From: JTS-RE37 sp963756115
GTDB lineage: Bacteria > Bacteroidota > Bacteroidia > Flavobacteriales > Flavobacteriaceae
Assembly (NCBI GenBank): GCA_963756115.1
Contig: CAVWMN010000010.1
Span: 620,001 to 684,000, forward strand
Direction: 5' to 3'
Length of the DNA stretch: 64,000 bases
Part shown: positions 17,701-26,596 of the stretch, piece after piece
Numbering within the stretch: the first letter of the stretch is position 1
Layout of the letters: each line of letters begins with the position of its first letter
Notes under the pieces: model-generated
What the model saw: the letters and a program-made list of their open reading frames with translations, nothing else
What the model was told of the DNA's origin: nothing
The model's database searches: none
Program-made: the position numbers and the translations under genes

Positions 17701-18510
17701 CTACCCCAGGCTTTCCCCTCCGTCAGCCGTGATAATCGTCCCTGTTATCCACCTGGCTTCATCCCTGGTCAATAGGTAGGCCATATTGGCCACATCTCCG
17801 GGGCGCGTCAACCTGCCCTGCGGGTTCCGTTTAAGGGCGTGTTCCTTTATCTTTTCATGATCCGGTATCATCGCCAGGGATGCTGTTTCCGTAACCCCAG
17901 CCTGAATACAATTGGCCTTGATCCCCAAGGGTGCAAACTCCAGTGCAATGCTGCGCGTCAGGGCTTCCAGGCAGGCTTTGGCCGCAGATACTGCAGCATA
18001 ATTGGGCAGTGCCCGCCTGCTGCCTTCACTGGTAAAGGAAATGATCCTTGTATCCTCGTGGAACAGTCCGGCTTTAAGCAGTCCCCGGGTCCAGTCATAC
18101 AGGCTCAGCGCCATGGCATTGATGGTAATCTGAAAATCCTGCTGGTCCAGTTCCCGGCCGTTCGGTGTGTACATAGGTTTCAAATTCCCTTTGGCAATGC
18201 TATGTACCAGAACTTTTATTTTTGCCCCGGCGGGCAGGCTTTCAGATATGGCCCGGATCAGTTCAGCCCGCTTCTCTGGTAAGGTGGCATCTGCATTGTA
18301 ACTGAGAAAACCGTTGCCTTGTTCAGCAATAGCGCCAAAATCACTTTCAATGCGGGGGGCATGTGCTTTCCTGTCACGGTGTACCACGATGACAGCGTAG
18401 CCATGGGCAGCCAACTTTTGTGCTGTTGCCAGTCCCAGGCCGCTGCTCCCACCAAGGATTACAGCCCAATCATTCCTTCCCGCATCCCTATCGTTTGCCA
18501 TAGCTCTCAA
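17701..18510 (-). CDS. SDR oxidoreductase, FabI/FabL-like enoyl-ACP reductase
   Basis: 269 residues with a Rossmann fold (GGSSGLGLATAQ). LVHSIAKGNLKP resembles the FabI LVHSIA segment. The catalytic pair is Y171 and K178 (YAAVSAAK), a Tyr-x6-Lys spacing. Classical SDR ketoreductases use Tyr-x3-Lys; Tyr-x6-Lys is the FabI/FabL/InhA pattern. This argues for reduction of enoyl-ACP. No ketoreductase is found in the operon, so either this protein does both or the housekeeping FabG serves. The start could also be the ATG four codons later. It is 36 bases after the type III PKS gene. Confidence 0.82.
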   Translation of the reverse strand: MRAMANDRDAGRNDWAVILGGSSGLGLATAQKLAAHGYAVIVVHRDRKAHAPRIESDFGAIAEQGNGFLSYNADATLPEKRAELIRAISESLPAGAKIKVLVHSIAKGNLKPMYTPNGRELDQQDFQITINAMALSLYDWTRGLLKAGLFHEDTRIISFTSEGSRRALPNYAAVSAAKACLEALTRSIALEFAPLGIKANCIQAGVTETASLAMIPDHEKIKEHALKRNPQGRLTRPGDVANMAYLLTRDEARWITGTIITADGGESLG

Positions 18511-18546
18511 CTTTCAATCCATTGTGTAAACCTTCCATTCAGGTCC

Positions 18547-19602
18547 TTACCATTCTATCAGGACCCGCTGTGCCGAAAACCCCGGTCCAAAACTAAGTAG
18601 CAAGCCTTGTTCCCCTTTTGCTATTTCCTTTTTAAGGAAGCGTTCCAGGACATACAGGACCGTAACACTGCTCATATTACCATACAGGCGGAGTGTTTCG
18701 CGGGTATCATCGATGTTTTTACCAAGTTGCCCGAACAATTCCTCGACGGTTTGCACGATTTTTTTGCCCCCCGGGTGGAAGATCAGGTGATCCACCTGCT
18801 CAATACTGGTCCCGTACTTTGCCAGAAAGGGATGCACTATCTCCGGAAAATGTGTTGCGATGGTCTCCGGAACTGCAGGATCCAGGATCATTTTAAGCCC
18901 TGTATTCGTCAGATCAAATCCCATCAGGTGGGTCGCATCTTTAAAATGGTACATTCCCTCCCCCCTGATTTGAGGCCCGGCATCACCATCCCGGGAGGAG
19001 AGCAGCACACAAGCGGCCCCGTCGCCGAATATGGCAGCACTGACCATATTTGCCATGGAATAGTCGTTCAGCTGGAAGGTGGCAGTCGGACTCTCAACAG
19101 CTATAACAACGGCGCGTTTTCCCGGATTGGAACGCAAAAAGTTGGTTGCATAGATCAATCCTGAAATCCCGGCGGCACAACCCATTTCGGTGACCGGCAG
19201 GCGGATGACATCCTCCCGCAACCCCACTTCGTTGACAAGGTAGGCATCAAGGGAGGGGATCATGATCCCGGTACAGCTGACCGTTATGATATAATCGATG
19301 GATTCAGCTGTCCAGCTATGCTCCAGCAGCGCCTTTTTCAGGACCTGAGTCCCTAATTTCTTGATCTCCGCCACATAGATGGCATTTTTTTCTTCAAAGG
19401 AACTGGCGGTAAATACTTCCTCTATATCCATGATCCCATACCGGATATCAACTTCTGCTCCTTCGAATATTTTCAGCACTTTTCGTTGAAACCTATCCTC
19501 CTGCCCGTTCAGCCAGGTGGCAACATAGGGAAGGATATCCCCGGTTTTTCTGCTATACGGCGGTAATTCCTTCGATACACCTACTATGCTTATCTCATTC
19601 AT
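18547..19602 (-). CDS. Type III polyketide synthase (chalcone/alkylresorcinol/alkylpyrone synthase family)
   Basis: 351 residues with two thiolase-fold halves. The catalytic triad is complete: C142 in TEMGCAAGISG, H276 in LIFHPGGKKI and N309 in LYGNMSS. The C-terminal LLSFGPGFSAQ is the family GFGPG-type loop. Such enzymes extend an acyl starter with malonyl-CoA several times and cyclise to resorcinols, pyrones or related rings. Its ATG overlaps the methyltransferase stop by 4 bases. Neighbouring ACP, KS, dehydratase and reductase suggest an ACP-bound fatty starter, comparable in logic to the Azotobacter ars system, where a type I FAS feeds type III PKSs. Confidence 0.93.
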   Translation of the reverse strand: MNEISIVGVSKELPPYSRKTGDILPYVATWLNGQEDRFQRKVLKIFEGAEVDIRYGIMDIEEVFTASSFEEKNAIYVAEIKKLGTQVLKKALLEHSWTAESIDYIITVSCTGIMIPSLDAYLVNEVGLREDVIRLPVTEMGCAAGISGLIYATNFLRSNPGKRAVVIAVESPTATFQLNDYSMANMVSAAIFGDGAACVLLSSRDGDAGPQIRGEGMYHFKDATHLMGFDLTNTGLKMILDPAVPETIATHFPEIVHPFLAKYGTSIEQVDHLIFHPGGKKIVQTVEELFGQLGKNIDDTRETLRLYGNMSSVTVLYVLERFLKKEIAKGEQGLLLSFGPGFSAQRVLIEW

Positions 19603-20315
19603 TCAGTTGCTTTAGTCGGTGTCATGACCCATACATATCGGAATGCCCATTTCCACCTGATCCTGTGTTGCACCTTGGGCAGGTCTTTTGCAAATTCCTG
19701 CAGTTCCTCCCGGGTGAATCCACTTCCGATGGATATTAGACCATCGCGCCTGGCCATTGCCGTGCGTATAAAAATAGCACTAAACCCTTTAAAAAGATAA
19801 TAAGCCAGCTTACTTCTTTGGAGGTCATTGATCACTACTCCCATGGCAGCTTTTTCTGTAAAGCTTTTCAGGAATATGGGGATCTGGGGGGAATGGAAGT
19901 GGTGCATGGTAAGGGTGCATAGCAGGATATCGCAGCTAAGGTCGCTGTGGGGCAGTGCAACAATATCCTGCCGGTGATACCGTATCTCTTCATAATCTTT
20001 GGATTTTTCCCTGGCAATGGCAAGGGCCTGTTCATTCAGGTCAACTCCAATCAGGCTGGCATGAATCAGGTGTCGCCTGCAATAATGCGCTACGGTTCGG
20101 AGCATGTTGCCGTCCCCACAGCCCACATCGAGGATGGTATAGTGCTCTTTCGGATTTTTTTTCAGGATCCTGGAAAGGGCTTTTATCGTTATACGGTTCC
20201 CCCCCAGTAGCTGGTTTACCCTGTTTACATCGATCAGGACATCGTTCAGGACATCCTTTCCGATCTCCGGGTCATCCATCCATTCCGATTCCGTATTGCG
20301 TATCCTTAAATCCAT
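19599..20315 (-). CDS. Class I SAM-dependent methyltransferase of the type III PKS operon
   Basis: 238 residues. YTILDVGCGDGNMLRTVA is SAM motif I, followed by LIGVDLNEQAL (motif II acidic residue) and CDILLCTLTMHHF. It is a soluble class I methyltransferase of UbiE-like appearance. It overlaps the upstream flavoprotein by 1 base (TAATG) and the type III PKS by 4 bases, so the three are tightly coupled. By comparison with Streptomyces srsA/srsB/srsC, where a type III PKS works with a methyltransferase and flavoprotein hydroxylase on phenolic lipids, it probably methylates the PKS product. That is inference. Confidence 0.88.
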   Translation of the reverse strand: MDLRIRNTESEWMDDPEIGKDVLNDVLIDVNRVNQLLGGNRITIKALSRILKKNPKEHYTILDVGCGDGNMLRTVAHYCRRHLIHASLIGVDLNEQALAIAREKSKDYEEIRYHRQDIVALPHSDLSCDILLCTLTMHHFHSPQIPIFLKSFTEKAAMGVVINDLQRSKLAYYLFKGFSAIFIRTAMARRDGLISIGSGFTREELQEFAKDLPKVQHRIRWKWAFRYVWVMTPTKATE

Positions 20316-21436
20316 TAATTTATTACGGGTTGCCCGTGTGTTTTCCGGATGATGCTGCCAAGGATGCGTGGGGAACGGGTTGCCAATCCCATGAGCGTAT
20401 CGGCCAGGAAAGGGTTCATCAGCAGTCCTTGCAAGCGCCTTCCTGTTTGCAGGCGACTACCGAAGGTTTGCTGCCATGCACATTGGTAATCTGATTCGAG
20501 CCGGGCACGGCTATAGGCATCTTCCCTGAAAAAGCGGATGATCCGCTCTGAAGCGATCTTGGCGGCGTGTATGGCCATTGCCATCCCGTTGCCACAAAGC
20601 GGGTGGATAAGTCCTGCCGTGTCCCCACACATCAGGACATGATCTACGACGGCTTCTTTTTGTTCAAAGGATATCTGTGCTATGGTCAGCGGTTTGGGGA
20701 ACAATGGGGTAGCCTGTTGCAGGAATTCCTGCAGGAACGGGTTTTTCCCGGCAACATTCTGGGTGAAATCAGGAATACTCTTCTCCGTTTCGAAACTCTT
20801 GTAATGTACCAGATAACAAAAATTGACCGCCCCGGTCTCCGTCCGTGACAAGCCCCCGTATCCGCCTTTAAAATTATGCAGGGCTACTTCATGTCCGGGG
20901 AAAGCGGCATGCCGGTAATGTGCCTTAATTGCAATCCAGGGTGATCGTTGGGTAATAAAGGGCCGCTGTAGCTGCTTATCAAGGTGCGAGCGTTTTCCAT
21001 AGGCACCTATTACCTGTTTAGCCCGGTAGGTTTCTTCGGACGAAAGGGCAACCTCAAAAGCACCATTGCGGAAATCAATGGATTTTACGGCCTCAAAAAT
21101 AAAGGCGACCCCGCAAGCCACCGCTTTCCGGTATAGGGTATCATCGAGCGCATACCTGCTGATCCCCGTACCACCCAGCGGGAGCTCCACCCGAAGGCTT
21201 TTCCCTTTTACCGTTGTAAGCAACAGCGTATTGATCGCAACAGGATCGGGCAGGCAAACCCCGAGTTGATCCAGGTAGGGAATTATTTCATTTGAGAGGT
21301 ATTCCCCGCATACTTTATGGTGGGGATAGTGCGATTTTTCAAAAACCTGTATGGCCAGGCCGTAGCGCGACAAATCGATGGCGGCAGTAAGGCCTGCCAG
21401 TCCCCCACCCACGATAATAACATCAAAATGCTTCAC
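20315..21436 (-). CDS. FAD-dependent oxidoreductase (geranylgeranyl reductase/hydroxylase type), first gene of the type III PKS operon
   Basis: 373 residues. The N-terminus has the dinucleotide-binding motif DVIIVGGGLAGLTAA and the HHKVCGEYLS segment seen in geranylgeranyl-reductase and flavin monooxygenase relatives. The second FAD motif is VLMCGDTAGLIHPLCGNGMA. Such enzymes hydroxylate aromatic rings or reduce isoprenoid double bonds. Next to a type III PKS and methyltransferase, ring hydroxylation (as proposed for SrsC) is the more likely role, giving a quinol or quinone lipid. No promoter with a clear TAnnTTTG box was found just upstream of this first gene. Confidence 0.85.
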   Translation of the reverse strand: MKHFDVIIVGGGLAGLTAAIDLSRYGLAIQVFEKSHYPHHKVCGEYLSNEIIPYLDQLGVCLPDPVAINTLLLTTVKGKSLRVELPLGGTGISRYALDDTLYRKAVACGVAFIFEAVKSIDFRNGAFEVALSSEETYRAKQVIGAYGKRSHLDKQLQRPFITQRSPWIAIKAHYRHAAFPGHEVALHNFKGGYGGLSRTETGAVNFCYLVHYKSFETEKSIPDFTQNVAGKNPFLQEFLQQATPLFPKPLTIAQISFEQKEAVVDHVLMCGDTAGLIHPLCGNGMAMAIHAAKIASERIIRFFREDAYSRARLESDYQCAWQQTFGSRLQTGRRLQGLLMNPFLADTLMGLATRSPRILGSIIRKTHGQPVIN

Positions 21437-21468
21437 TCAGGTAAGATACATATTCCACATTTAAAAAT

Positions 21469-21498
21469 CCCGACCAGCCGATAGCTATCGGGGTCGGG
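21469..21498 (-). terminator. Rho-independent terminator after the OmpA-like gene
   Basis: CCCGACC (21469-21475) pairs with GGTCGGG (21492-21498), enclosing a 14-base palindrome CCGATAGCTATCGG. Read on the minus strand, the hairpin is followed by ATTTTTAAA. It separates the OmpA-like gene from the biosynthetic operon. Confidence 0.8.
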
Positions 21499-21528
21499 AT
21501 CCAAATAATTCACATTAAAACCGGGTGC

Positions 21529-22221
21529 TTACCCTTTTGTATTTTCAATGGCTTCTTTTTTCATTTCATCATTGGCGATGATACCGAGTTCCACCCTCCT
21601 GTTCCGGGTTTTGCCTTCCGTGGTATTGTTATCCCCCACGGGCTGGCTTTCGCCATACCACTTGGTGGTAAACCTGCCTGCATCAATTCCCTGGGCTATC
21701 AGATAATTGGTTACGGACTCTGCCCTCATCTTTGACAGGTTCATGTTATAATCATCTGGTCCGGCACTGTCTGTGTGCCCTTCTACCAATATGATGGTTT
21801 TAGGATATTCCTTAAAGATCCCTGCCAGCCGGTTCAGTGTTTCAGCTGAAGTTCCCTTAACACCCGATTTGTTGGTGTCAAAATATACCCCGGCATCTTC
21901 ATTAAATGTGACATTAATCCCTTCACCTACCCGGGTTACTTCAGCTCCCGGGATCTCTTCCTCAATACGTTCTGCCTGCCGGTCCATCCGGTTGCCGATA
22001 TAGCCTCCTGCAACACCACCGACGACTCCGCCGATGATCGCGCCTAGGACGGTATTTCCTTTTCCTACATTGTTCCCGATAACACCGCCGACCACTGCGC
22101 CGCCGGAGGCACCTATCACAGCACCTTTCTGTTTGTTGTTGGCATTCTTGACGGCATTACACCCCAAAACCAGGGCCAGTACTACTACCATGGCCATATT
22201 CCGTATCATACTATTTTTCAT
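21529..22221 (-). CDS. OmpA-family lipoprotein with glycine-zipper segment
   Basis: From the ATG at 22221 the product is 230 residues; an in-frame start 16 codons upstream would spoil the signal sequence. The lipobox is ALVLGC. A glycine-zipper region (AVVGGVIGNNVGKG, then IIGGVVGGVAGGYIGN) follows, and then a C-terminal OmpA domain. That domain has ILVEGHTDSAGPDDYNMNLS and NRRVELGI, which bind peptidoglycan. It probably links the outer membrane to the wall. The same OmpA/lipocalin pairing (neighbour at 22372) is common in Bacteroidota. Confidence 0.9.
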   Translation of the reverse strand: MKNSMIRNMAMVVVLALVLGCNAVKNANNKQKGAVIGASGGAVVGGVIGNNVGKGNTVLGAIIGGVVGGVAGGYIGNRMDRQAERIEEEIPGAEVTRVGEGINVTFNEDAGVYFDTNKSGVKGTSAETLNRLAGIFKEYPKTIILVEGHTDSAGPDDYNMNLSKMRAESVTNYLIAQGIDAGRFTTKWYGESQPVGDNNTTEGKTRNRRVELGIIANDEMKKEAIENTKG

Positions 22222-22371
22222 CTGATTATATTTATCTGTTTTTATCCCCGTTTCGATGGAATTTTTCACATCAAAACGATTTTCTTTTTAAGTGGTCAGC
22301 AATTTGGTTTCGCCTGTCATAACTCCTTCCGGGAACCAGTAAAAGAATCCAGGAAGTGTATAAGGCATCCT

Positions 22372-22869
22372 TCATTCCTGCTGATCCTGATTTTTAGTGA
22401 ATTCATAAACCACCATTACCGGTTTTCCATCAACGGAAACATTCGACTTTAATGTCATTTCCTGTTCCGTAAGGGATGCAATATTCAAGCGGTACCCGGT
22501 TCCTCCGGATACATCTTTGCGCTTTTCATCGATAAATTTAAACTGCAACTGGCTGGAATAATTAGCGGACGGTTCCACCACAGACCATCTGATGTACCGG
22601 TCTCCGCCGGAACACAGGCTGCCTTGTTCGATGGTATACCTTCCGGTGCTGTTATTGTCCCGGAAATACCAGGTGCTACCTTCGAAACAAATGGCATCCG
22701 CATCCCCGAAAAGGACTGCTTTTAAGGCGCCTTCATTATTTTCATAAGCAATGTTATCCAGCGTCCAGGTACCACTAAGCATGTTCCGCTGGTCGCGCAC
22801 CGCCTTGGTGCCGGAGCAGGAGCTCAACAAAAATGTTACGGCAAGCAATAAATAAAAGGTTTTTCTCAT
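22372..22869 (-). CDS. Lipocalin-like lipoprotein
   Basis: 165 residues with a signal sequence and lipobox (LAVTFLLSSC). The body begins LSGTWTLDNIAYEN, the GxW start typical of lipocalin-like proteins, followed by regular beta strands (STGRYTIEQGSL, SQLQFKFIDEK) and ending YEFTK. It would be anchored in a membrane and might bind small hydrophobic ligands; no ligand is known. It lies 150 bases before the OmpA-like gene on the same strand and could share its transcript and its terminator. Confidence 0.75.
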   Translation of the reverse strand: MRKTFYLLLAVTFLLSSCSGTKAVRDQRNMLSGTWTLDNIAYENNEGALKAVLFGDADAICFEGSTWYFRDNNSTGRYTIEQGSLCSGGDRYIRWSVVEPSANYSSQLQFKFIDEKRKDVSGGTGYRLNIASLTEQEMTLKSNVSVDGKPVMVVYEFTKNQDQQE

Positions 22870-23019
22870 AATTTGTCAATTGTGTGTACAGGATGATATA
22901 CGTACATGCCTGTCAATTAGTTTATAACGGGTATACTATTATACAGCATACCACCCTGCAAAGGTGGTGATAGGTTAAAAGAAAGGCAGTTTTTTTTCCA
23001 ATTAAAATTGACTCCATTA

Positions 23020-24996
23020 CTAGTAGTCCAGTAATTCCCTGAGGGCCGTGGCAAACCGCTCCCTGGGCAGGTAGTTGTTTTCCAGCGTTTTCGCAAAGGG
23101 AATAGGGGTATCCAGGCTTGCCACCCTTTTAACAGGGGCGTCGAGGTGTTCAAAGCAATTTTCCATTACCAGGGCGGCTATATCACTCGCGATCCCGCCG
23201 AATAAACTGTCTTCCTGCAGGATGATCAGCTTTCCGGTCTTCCGCACACTGGTAAATATGGCCTCGGTGTCGAGCGGTTGAAGGGTCCGGAGATCCAGCA
23301 GGTCTGCGCGGACATCGGCCTGCTCCTTGAGTGTATCGAGCGCCCAGTGTACCCCCGCACCATAGGTTACCACACTTACAGCATCCCCTTCCCTCAGGAG
23401 GGCAGCTTTGCCCATGGGCAGCGTATAATAATCGGTGGGGACTTCCTGGTAACTACTCCTGTACAAGGCTTTATGTTCAAAAAACAAAACCGGATTCGGA
23501 TCATTGATAGCGGTTGCCAGCAGGCCTTTGGCATCATAGGGAAATGCCGGATAGACCACTTTTAGCCCAGGGGTCTTGGTGAACCAGGCCTCATTGGTCT
23601 GGGAATGGAACGGCCCGGCCCCCACCCCTGCCCCGCAGGGCATCCGGATCACCACATCAGCCTTCTCATTCCACCGGTAATGGGTTTTGGCGAGGTAGTT
23701 GACGATAGGATTGAACCCGGTACTGACAAAATCCGCAAACTGCATCTCTACCACCGCTTTCATCCCATTGATGGAAAGACCCATGGCCGCAGCCACTATG
23801 GCCGATTCACAGATGGGGGTATTCCGTACCCGCTCCTTCCCAAAGGCAGCTACGAATCCTTCCGTAATTTTAAATACCCCGCCGTAATCCGCTATATCCT
23901 GACCCATTAAAACAAGGTTTGGATGGACTTCCATCGATTGCCTCAGGCCTTCAGAAATGGCATCGATAAGCCGGATGCTTTTGACAGTATTTCCTGGCTT
24001 AATATCTTTATATTCAAATGGATGATATACATCACCTAATTCTTTACTTTCCTCAAGAGGGACTTCAGATTCCGCAAATGCAACCTTCAGGTCTTCATCG
24101 ATACCGGCCTGGATCTCCTCTTTTAGGGCTTTTATAGCATCTGTGGTGAGGACCCCTTTATCCAACAGGTGTTCTTCAAAATTGGCAATGGGGTCTTTTC
24201 CCGCCCATTCCTCCATAAGTTCCGTGGGCACATACTTGGTGCCGCTTGCCTCTTCATGCCCCCGCATGCGGAACGTATTGAAAACCAGCAGAACCGGGTG
24301 CGGGTCCTGGCGCATGCTTGTACAAAGTTCATCCACTTTCTGGTACACCTCCAGTATATTGTTGCCATCCAGGGTAAAGGCTTCCATCCCATATCCCTTG
24401 CCCTTATCTGCCAGTGCTTCACATCTGAATTGTTCATTGGTAGGTGTAGACAGGCCGTAGCCGTTATTTTCGACACAAAAAAGGACCGGCAGGTCCCAGA
24501 CGGCCGCCACGTTCAATGCTTCGTGAAAATCCCCTTCACTGGTACCTCCCTCCCCGGTAAATACTGCGGTTACCTGCCGGCGGTGCCGGAGGACATCAGC
24601 CAGGGCTATTCCATCTGCAACCCCAAGCTGGGGGCCTAGATGGGAGATCATACCTATTATATGATAATCCTGTGTACCAAAATGAAAACTCCGGTCCCGT
24701 CCCTTGGTAAAGCCGGAAGCTTTACCCTGCCATTGTGAAAATAGTCTGTATAATGGGATCTCCCGGGTGGTAAATACCCCCAGGTTCCGGTGCATTGGAA
24801 GTATATATTCTGAAGGCTTCAACGCACTGGTTACCCCGGCTGAAATGGCTTCCTGGCCAATTCCACTGAACCATTTTGAAATTTTTCCCTGCCGCAACAG
24901 GATCAGCATTTTTTCTTCGATCATGCGGGGTTTCAACATCGCCTTATAAAGCGATAGTTGCTTTTCAACAGGAATTCCATTGTCGGGGTAATGCAT
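23020..24996 (-). CDS. 2-oxoacid dehydrogenase E1, alpha and beta subunits fused
   Basis: 658 residues in one chain. Residues 1 to about 310 are the alpha part with the thiamine-diphosphate motif (GEGGTSEGDFHEALNVA then CVENNGYGLS). The rest is the beta part (VLMGQDIADYGGVFKITEGF, RNTPICESAIVAAAMG, and a C-terminal transketolase domain). It decarboxylates a branched-chain 2-oxoacid or related substrate and passes the acyl group to an E2 lipoyl enzyme that is not in this window. The fused form is usual in Bacteroidota. A TAGTTTTG promoter box lies 55 bases upstream. Confidence 0.92.
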   Translation of the reverse strand: MHYPDNGIPVEKQLSLYKAMLKPRMIEEKMLILLRQGKISKWFSGIGQEAISAGVTSALKPSEYILPMHRNLGVFTTREIPLYRLFSQWQGKASGFTKGRDRSFHFGTQDYHIIGMISHLGPQLGVADGIALADVLRHRRQVTAVFTGEGGTSEGDFHEALNVAAVWDLPVLFCVENNGYGLSTPTNEQFRCEALADKGKGYGMEAFTLDGNNILEVYQKVDELCTSMRQDPHPVLLVFNTFRMRGHEEASGTKYVPTELMEEWAGKDPIANFEEHLLDKGVLTTDAIKALKEEIQAGIDEDLKVAFAESEVPLEESKELGDVYHPFEYKDIKPGNTVKSIRLIDAISEGLRQSMEVHPNLVLMGQDIADYGGVFKITEGFVAAFGKERVRNTPICESAIVAAAMGLSINGMKAVVEMQFADFVSTGFNPIVNYLAKTHYRWNEKADVVIRMPCGAGVGAGPFHSQTNEAWFTKTPGLKVVYPAFPYDAKGLLATAINDPNPVLFFEHKALYRSSYQEVPTDYYTLPMGKAALLREGDAVSVVTYGAGVHWALDTLKEQADVRADLLDLRTLQPLDTEAIFTSVRKTGKLIILQEDSLFGGIASDIAALVMENCFEHLDAPVKRVASLDTPIPFAKTLENNYLPRERFATALRELLDY

Positions 24997-25051
24997 AAAA
25001 AAATGCTGTATTATGAATCTTCAGGGGCGTAAAAGTACTAATTGCCCGCTA

Positions 25052-25059
25052 CAAAACTA
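25052..25059 (-). promoter_or_regulatory. Candidate -7 element TAGTTTTG for the E1 gene
   Basis: Minus-strand match to TAnnTTTG, 55 bases before the ATG at 24996. It faces away from the oxygenase promoter at 25077-25102, so the two genes share one intergenic control region. Confidence 0.45.
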
Positions 25060-25076
25060 GGGTTTAAGCATGCCAT

Positions 25077-25102
25077 TTTGCCCCCGGAATTTACTAACTT
25101 TG
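25077..25102 (+). promoter_or_regulatory. Candidate promoter of the IPNS-like oxygenase gene
   Basis: TTTG at 25077-25080 and TAACTTTG at 25095-25102, with a 14-base spacer. The -7 box lies 23 bases before the ATG, with a purine-rich AAAAAAAGGAA between that may serve as ribosome-binding site. Confidence 0.5.
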
Positions 25103-25125
25103 AAAAGAATTAAAAAAAGGAACTC

Positions 25126-26076
25126 ATGAATGCCATTCCAAGTGTTGATCTGCAGGATTACCTATCGGGTGATCCCGACAGGAAGCAGAAATTTATTGAT
25201 GAAATTGGTGCCGCTTTTGAAAATATAGGCTTTGTAGCCCTTAGCGGGCACTTCCTGTCAGAAAAATTGGTGGAGGACCTTTATGAGGAGATAAAGCAGT
25301 TTTTCAACCTGCCCCAGGAGGTTAAAGATACCTATGAAATACCAGGTATAGGCGGACAGCGCGGATATACCTCCTTCGGGAAGGAGCATGCAAAAGGACG
25401 GAAGGAAGGAGACCTGAAGGAATTCTGGCATTTTGGACAATATGTGGAGAATGACCCCCGACTGCAATTGGAATACCCGCCCAATGTGCTGGTTTCGGAA
25501 TTGCCCCGCTTCAATGAAGTGGGCAGGGAAACCTTTAAAATGCTAGAAAAGACTGCCAGGTATGTTTTACGGGCCCTTGCGCTTCACCTTAACCTGGAGG
25601 AAACGTATTTTGATGAATACATCACAAATGGCAATTCCATATTGAGGCCTATTCATTACCCCCCTATAACCAGCGAACCCAAAAATGCGGTCCGGGCTGC
25701 AGCCCATGGGGATATCAACCTCATCACGCTGCTAATGGGGGCTCATGGCCGCGGCTTACAGGTAAAGAACCACAATGGCGAGTGGGTGGATGCCATTGCC
25801 AGGCCGGACCAGCTGATGATCAATGTAGGCGACATGCTTTCCCGGTTAACCAACAATAAACTGAAATCTACTATCCACCAGGTCATCAACCCGCCCAGGG
25901 AAATGTGGGGAACCTCCCGGTACTCCATTCCTTTCTTTATGCACCCTGTCAGCGAAATGCCACTGAACTGCCTTGCAAACTGCGTGGATGATACCCACCC
26001 TAAGAAATTTGAGGATATCACGGCAGGGGAATTCCTGAACGAAAGACTGGTAGAATTGGGACTGATCAAAAAATAA
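25126..26076 (+). CDS. Isopenicillin-N-synthase-like 2-oxoglutarate/Fe(II) oxygenase
   Basis: 316 residues. The iron-binding facial triad is visible: H and D in AAAHGDINLITLL and a distal H in LKSTIHQVINP. The co-substrate Arg is in GTSRYSIPFF. The N-terminal DIOX_N part begins IPSVDLQDYLSGD. These enzymes couple O2, and usually 2-oxoglutarate, to oxidation of a small molecule. The substrate is unknown in Bacteroidota, where one copy is common. It begins a run of forward-strand genes and has its own promoter. Length matches the family. Confidence 0.88.
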   Translation: MNAIPSVDLQDYLSGDPDRKQKFIDEIGAAFENIGFVALSGHFLSEKLVEDLYEEIKQFFNLPQEVKDTYEIPGIGGQRGYTSFGKEHAKGRKEGDLKEFWHFGQYVENDPRLQLEYPPNVLVSELPRFNEVGRETFKMLEKTARYVLRALALHLNLEETYFDEYITNGNSILRPIHYPPITSEPKNAVRAAAHGDINLITLLMGAHGRGLQVKNHNGEWVDAIARPDQLMINVGDMLSRLTNNKLKSTIHQVINPPREMWGTSRYSIPFFMHPVSEMPLNCLANCVDDTHPKKFEDITAGEFLNERLVELGLIKK

Positions 26077-26152
26077 GCAGATCTGGTAAGGAGACCGTTT
26101 TTTGATTGTTTTGGCTCCACCAGCATGGAAACTAAAGATAAAATCGTATTAC

Positions 26153-26479
26153 ATGGACCTTCAGGACCAGCTTAAAAACCTTTTTCCGGACCATGAACCC
26201 ACAGCGGCGGATAAGCCAAAGGATCCTCCGGGGATCTGGTTGCAGGATGATCCTATTATATGCAAGTATGAAAAGCGTAAAGGGAAACCGATAACCATCC
26301 TCGAGGGTTATACCGGGGCAGATGCCGATTTTAAAGCGCTGACCAAGGAATTAAAAACACTGTTCAGCACCGGCGGGACCTACAAGCAGGATACCATCAT
26401 CATACAAGGCGATTTCCGGGATAAAATCATGGAGATACTTCGCAAAAAAGGGTTTACTGTTAAACGTGTTGGTGGCTGA
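26153..26479 (+). CDS. SUI1/eIF1-family translation initiation factor
   Basis: 108 residues from the ATG at 26153; an upstream in-frame start adds a tail (17 residues) unlike the family. The SUI1 core is present: GKPITILEGYTGADADFKAL, then TLFSTGGTYKQDTIIIQGD and a C-terminal KKGFTVKRVGG. These proteins resemble YciH and eIF1 and are thought to affect start-codon selection on the small subunit. The N-terminal 40 residues are acidic and probably disordered. It follows the oxygenase by 76 bases on the same strand. Confidence 0.88.
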   Translation: MDLQDQLKNLFPDHEPTAADKPKDPPGIWLQDDPIICKYEKRKGKPITILEGYTGADADFKALTKELKTLFSTGGTYKQDTIIIQGDFRDKIMEILRKKGFTVKRVGG

Positions 26480-26596
26480 TGCCCCTGCTGCGATGCACTG
26501 ATCGATGAGATGTTGCGTAGTTTTCTGTTAATTTTATTTTGTTTCTTTCGATTAAGTGTTACTTTTATAAGTTATAAGCTAAACTTCAAACCCAAC

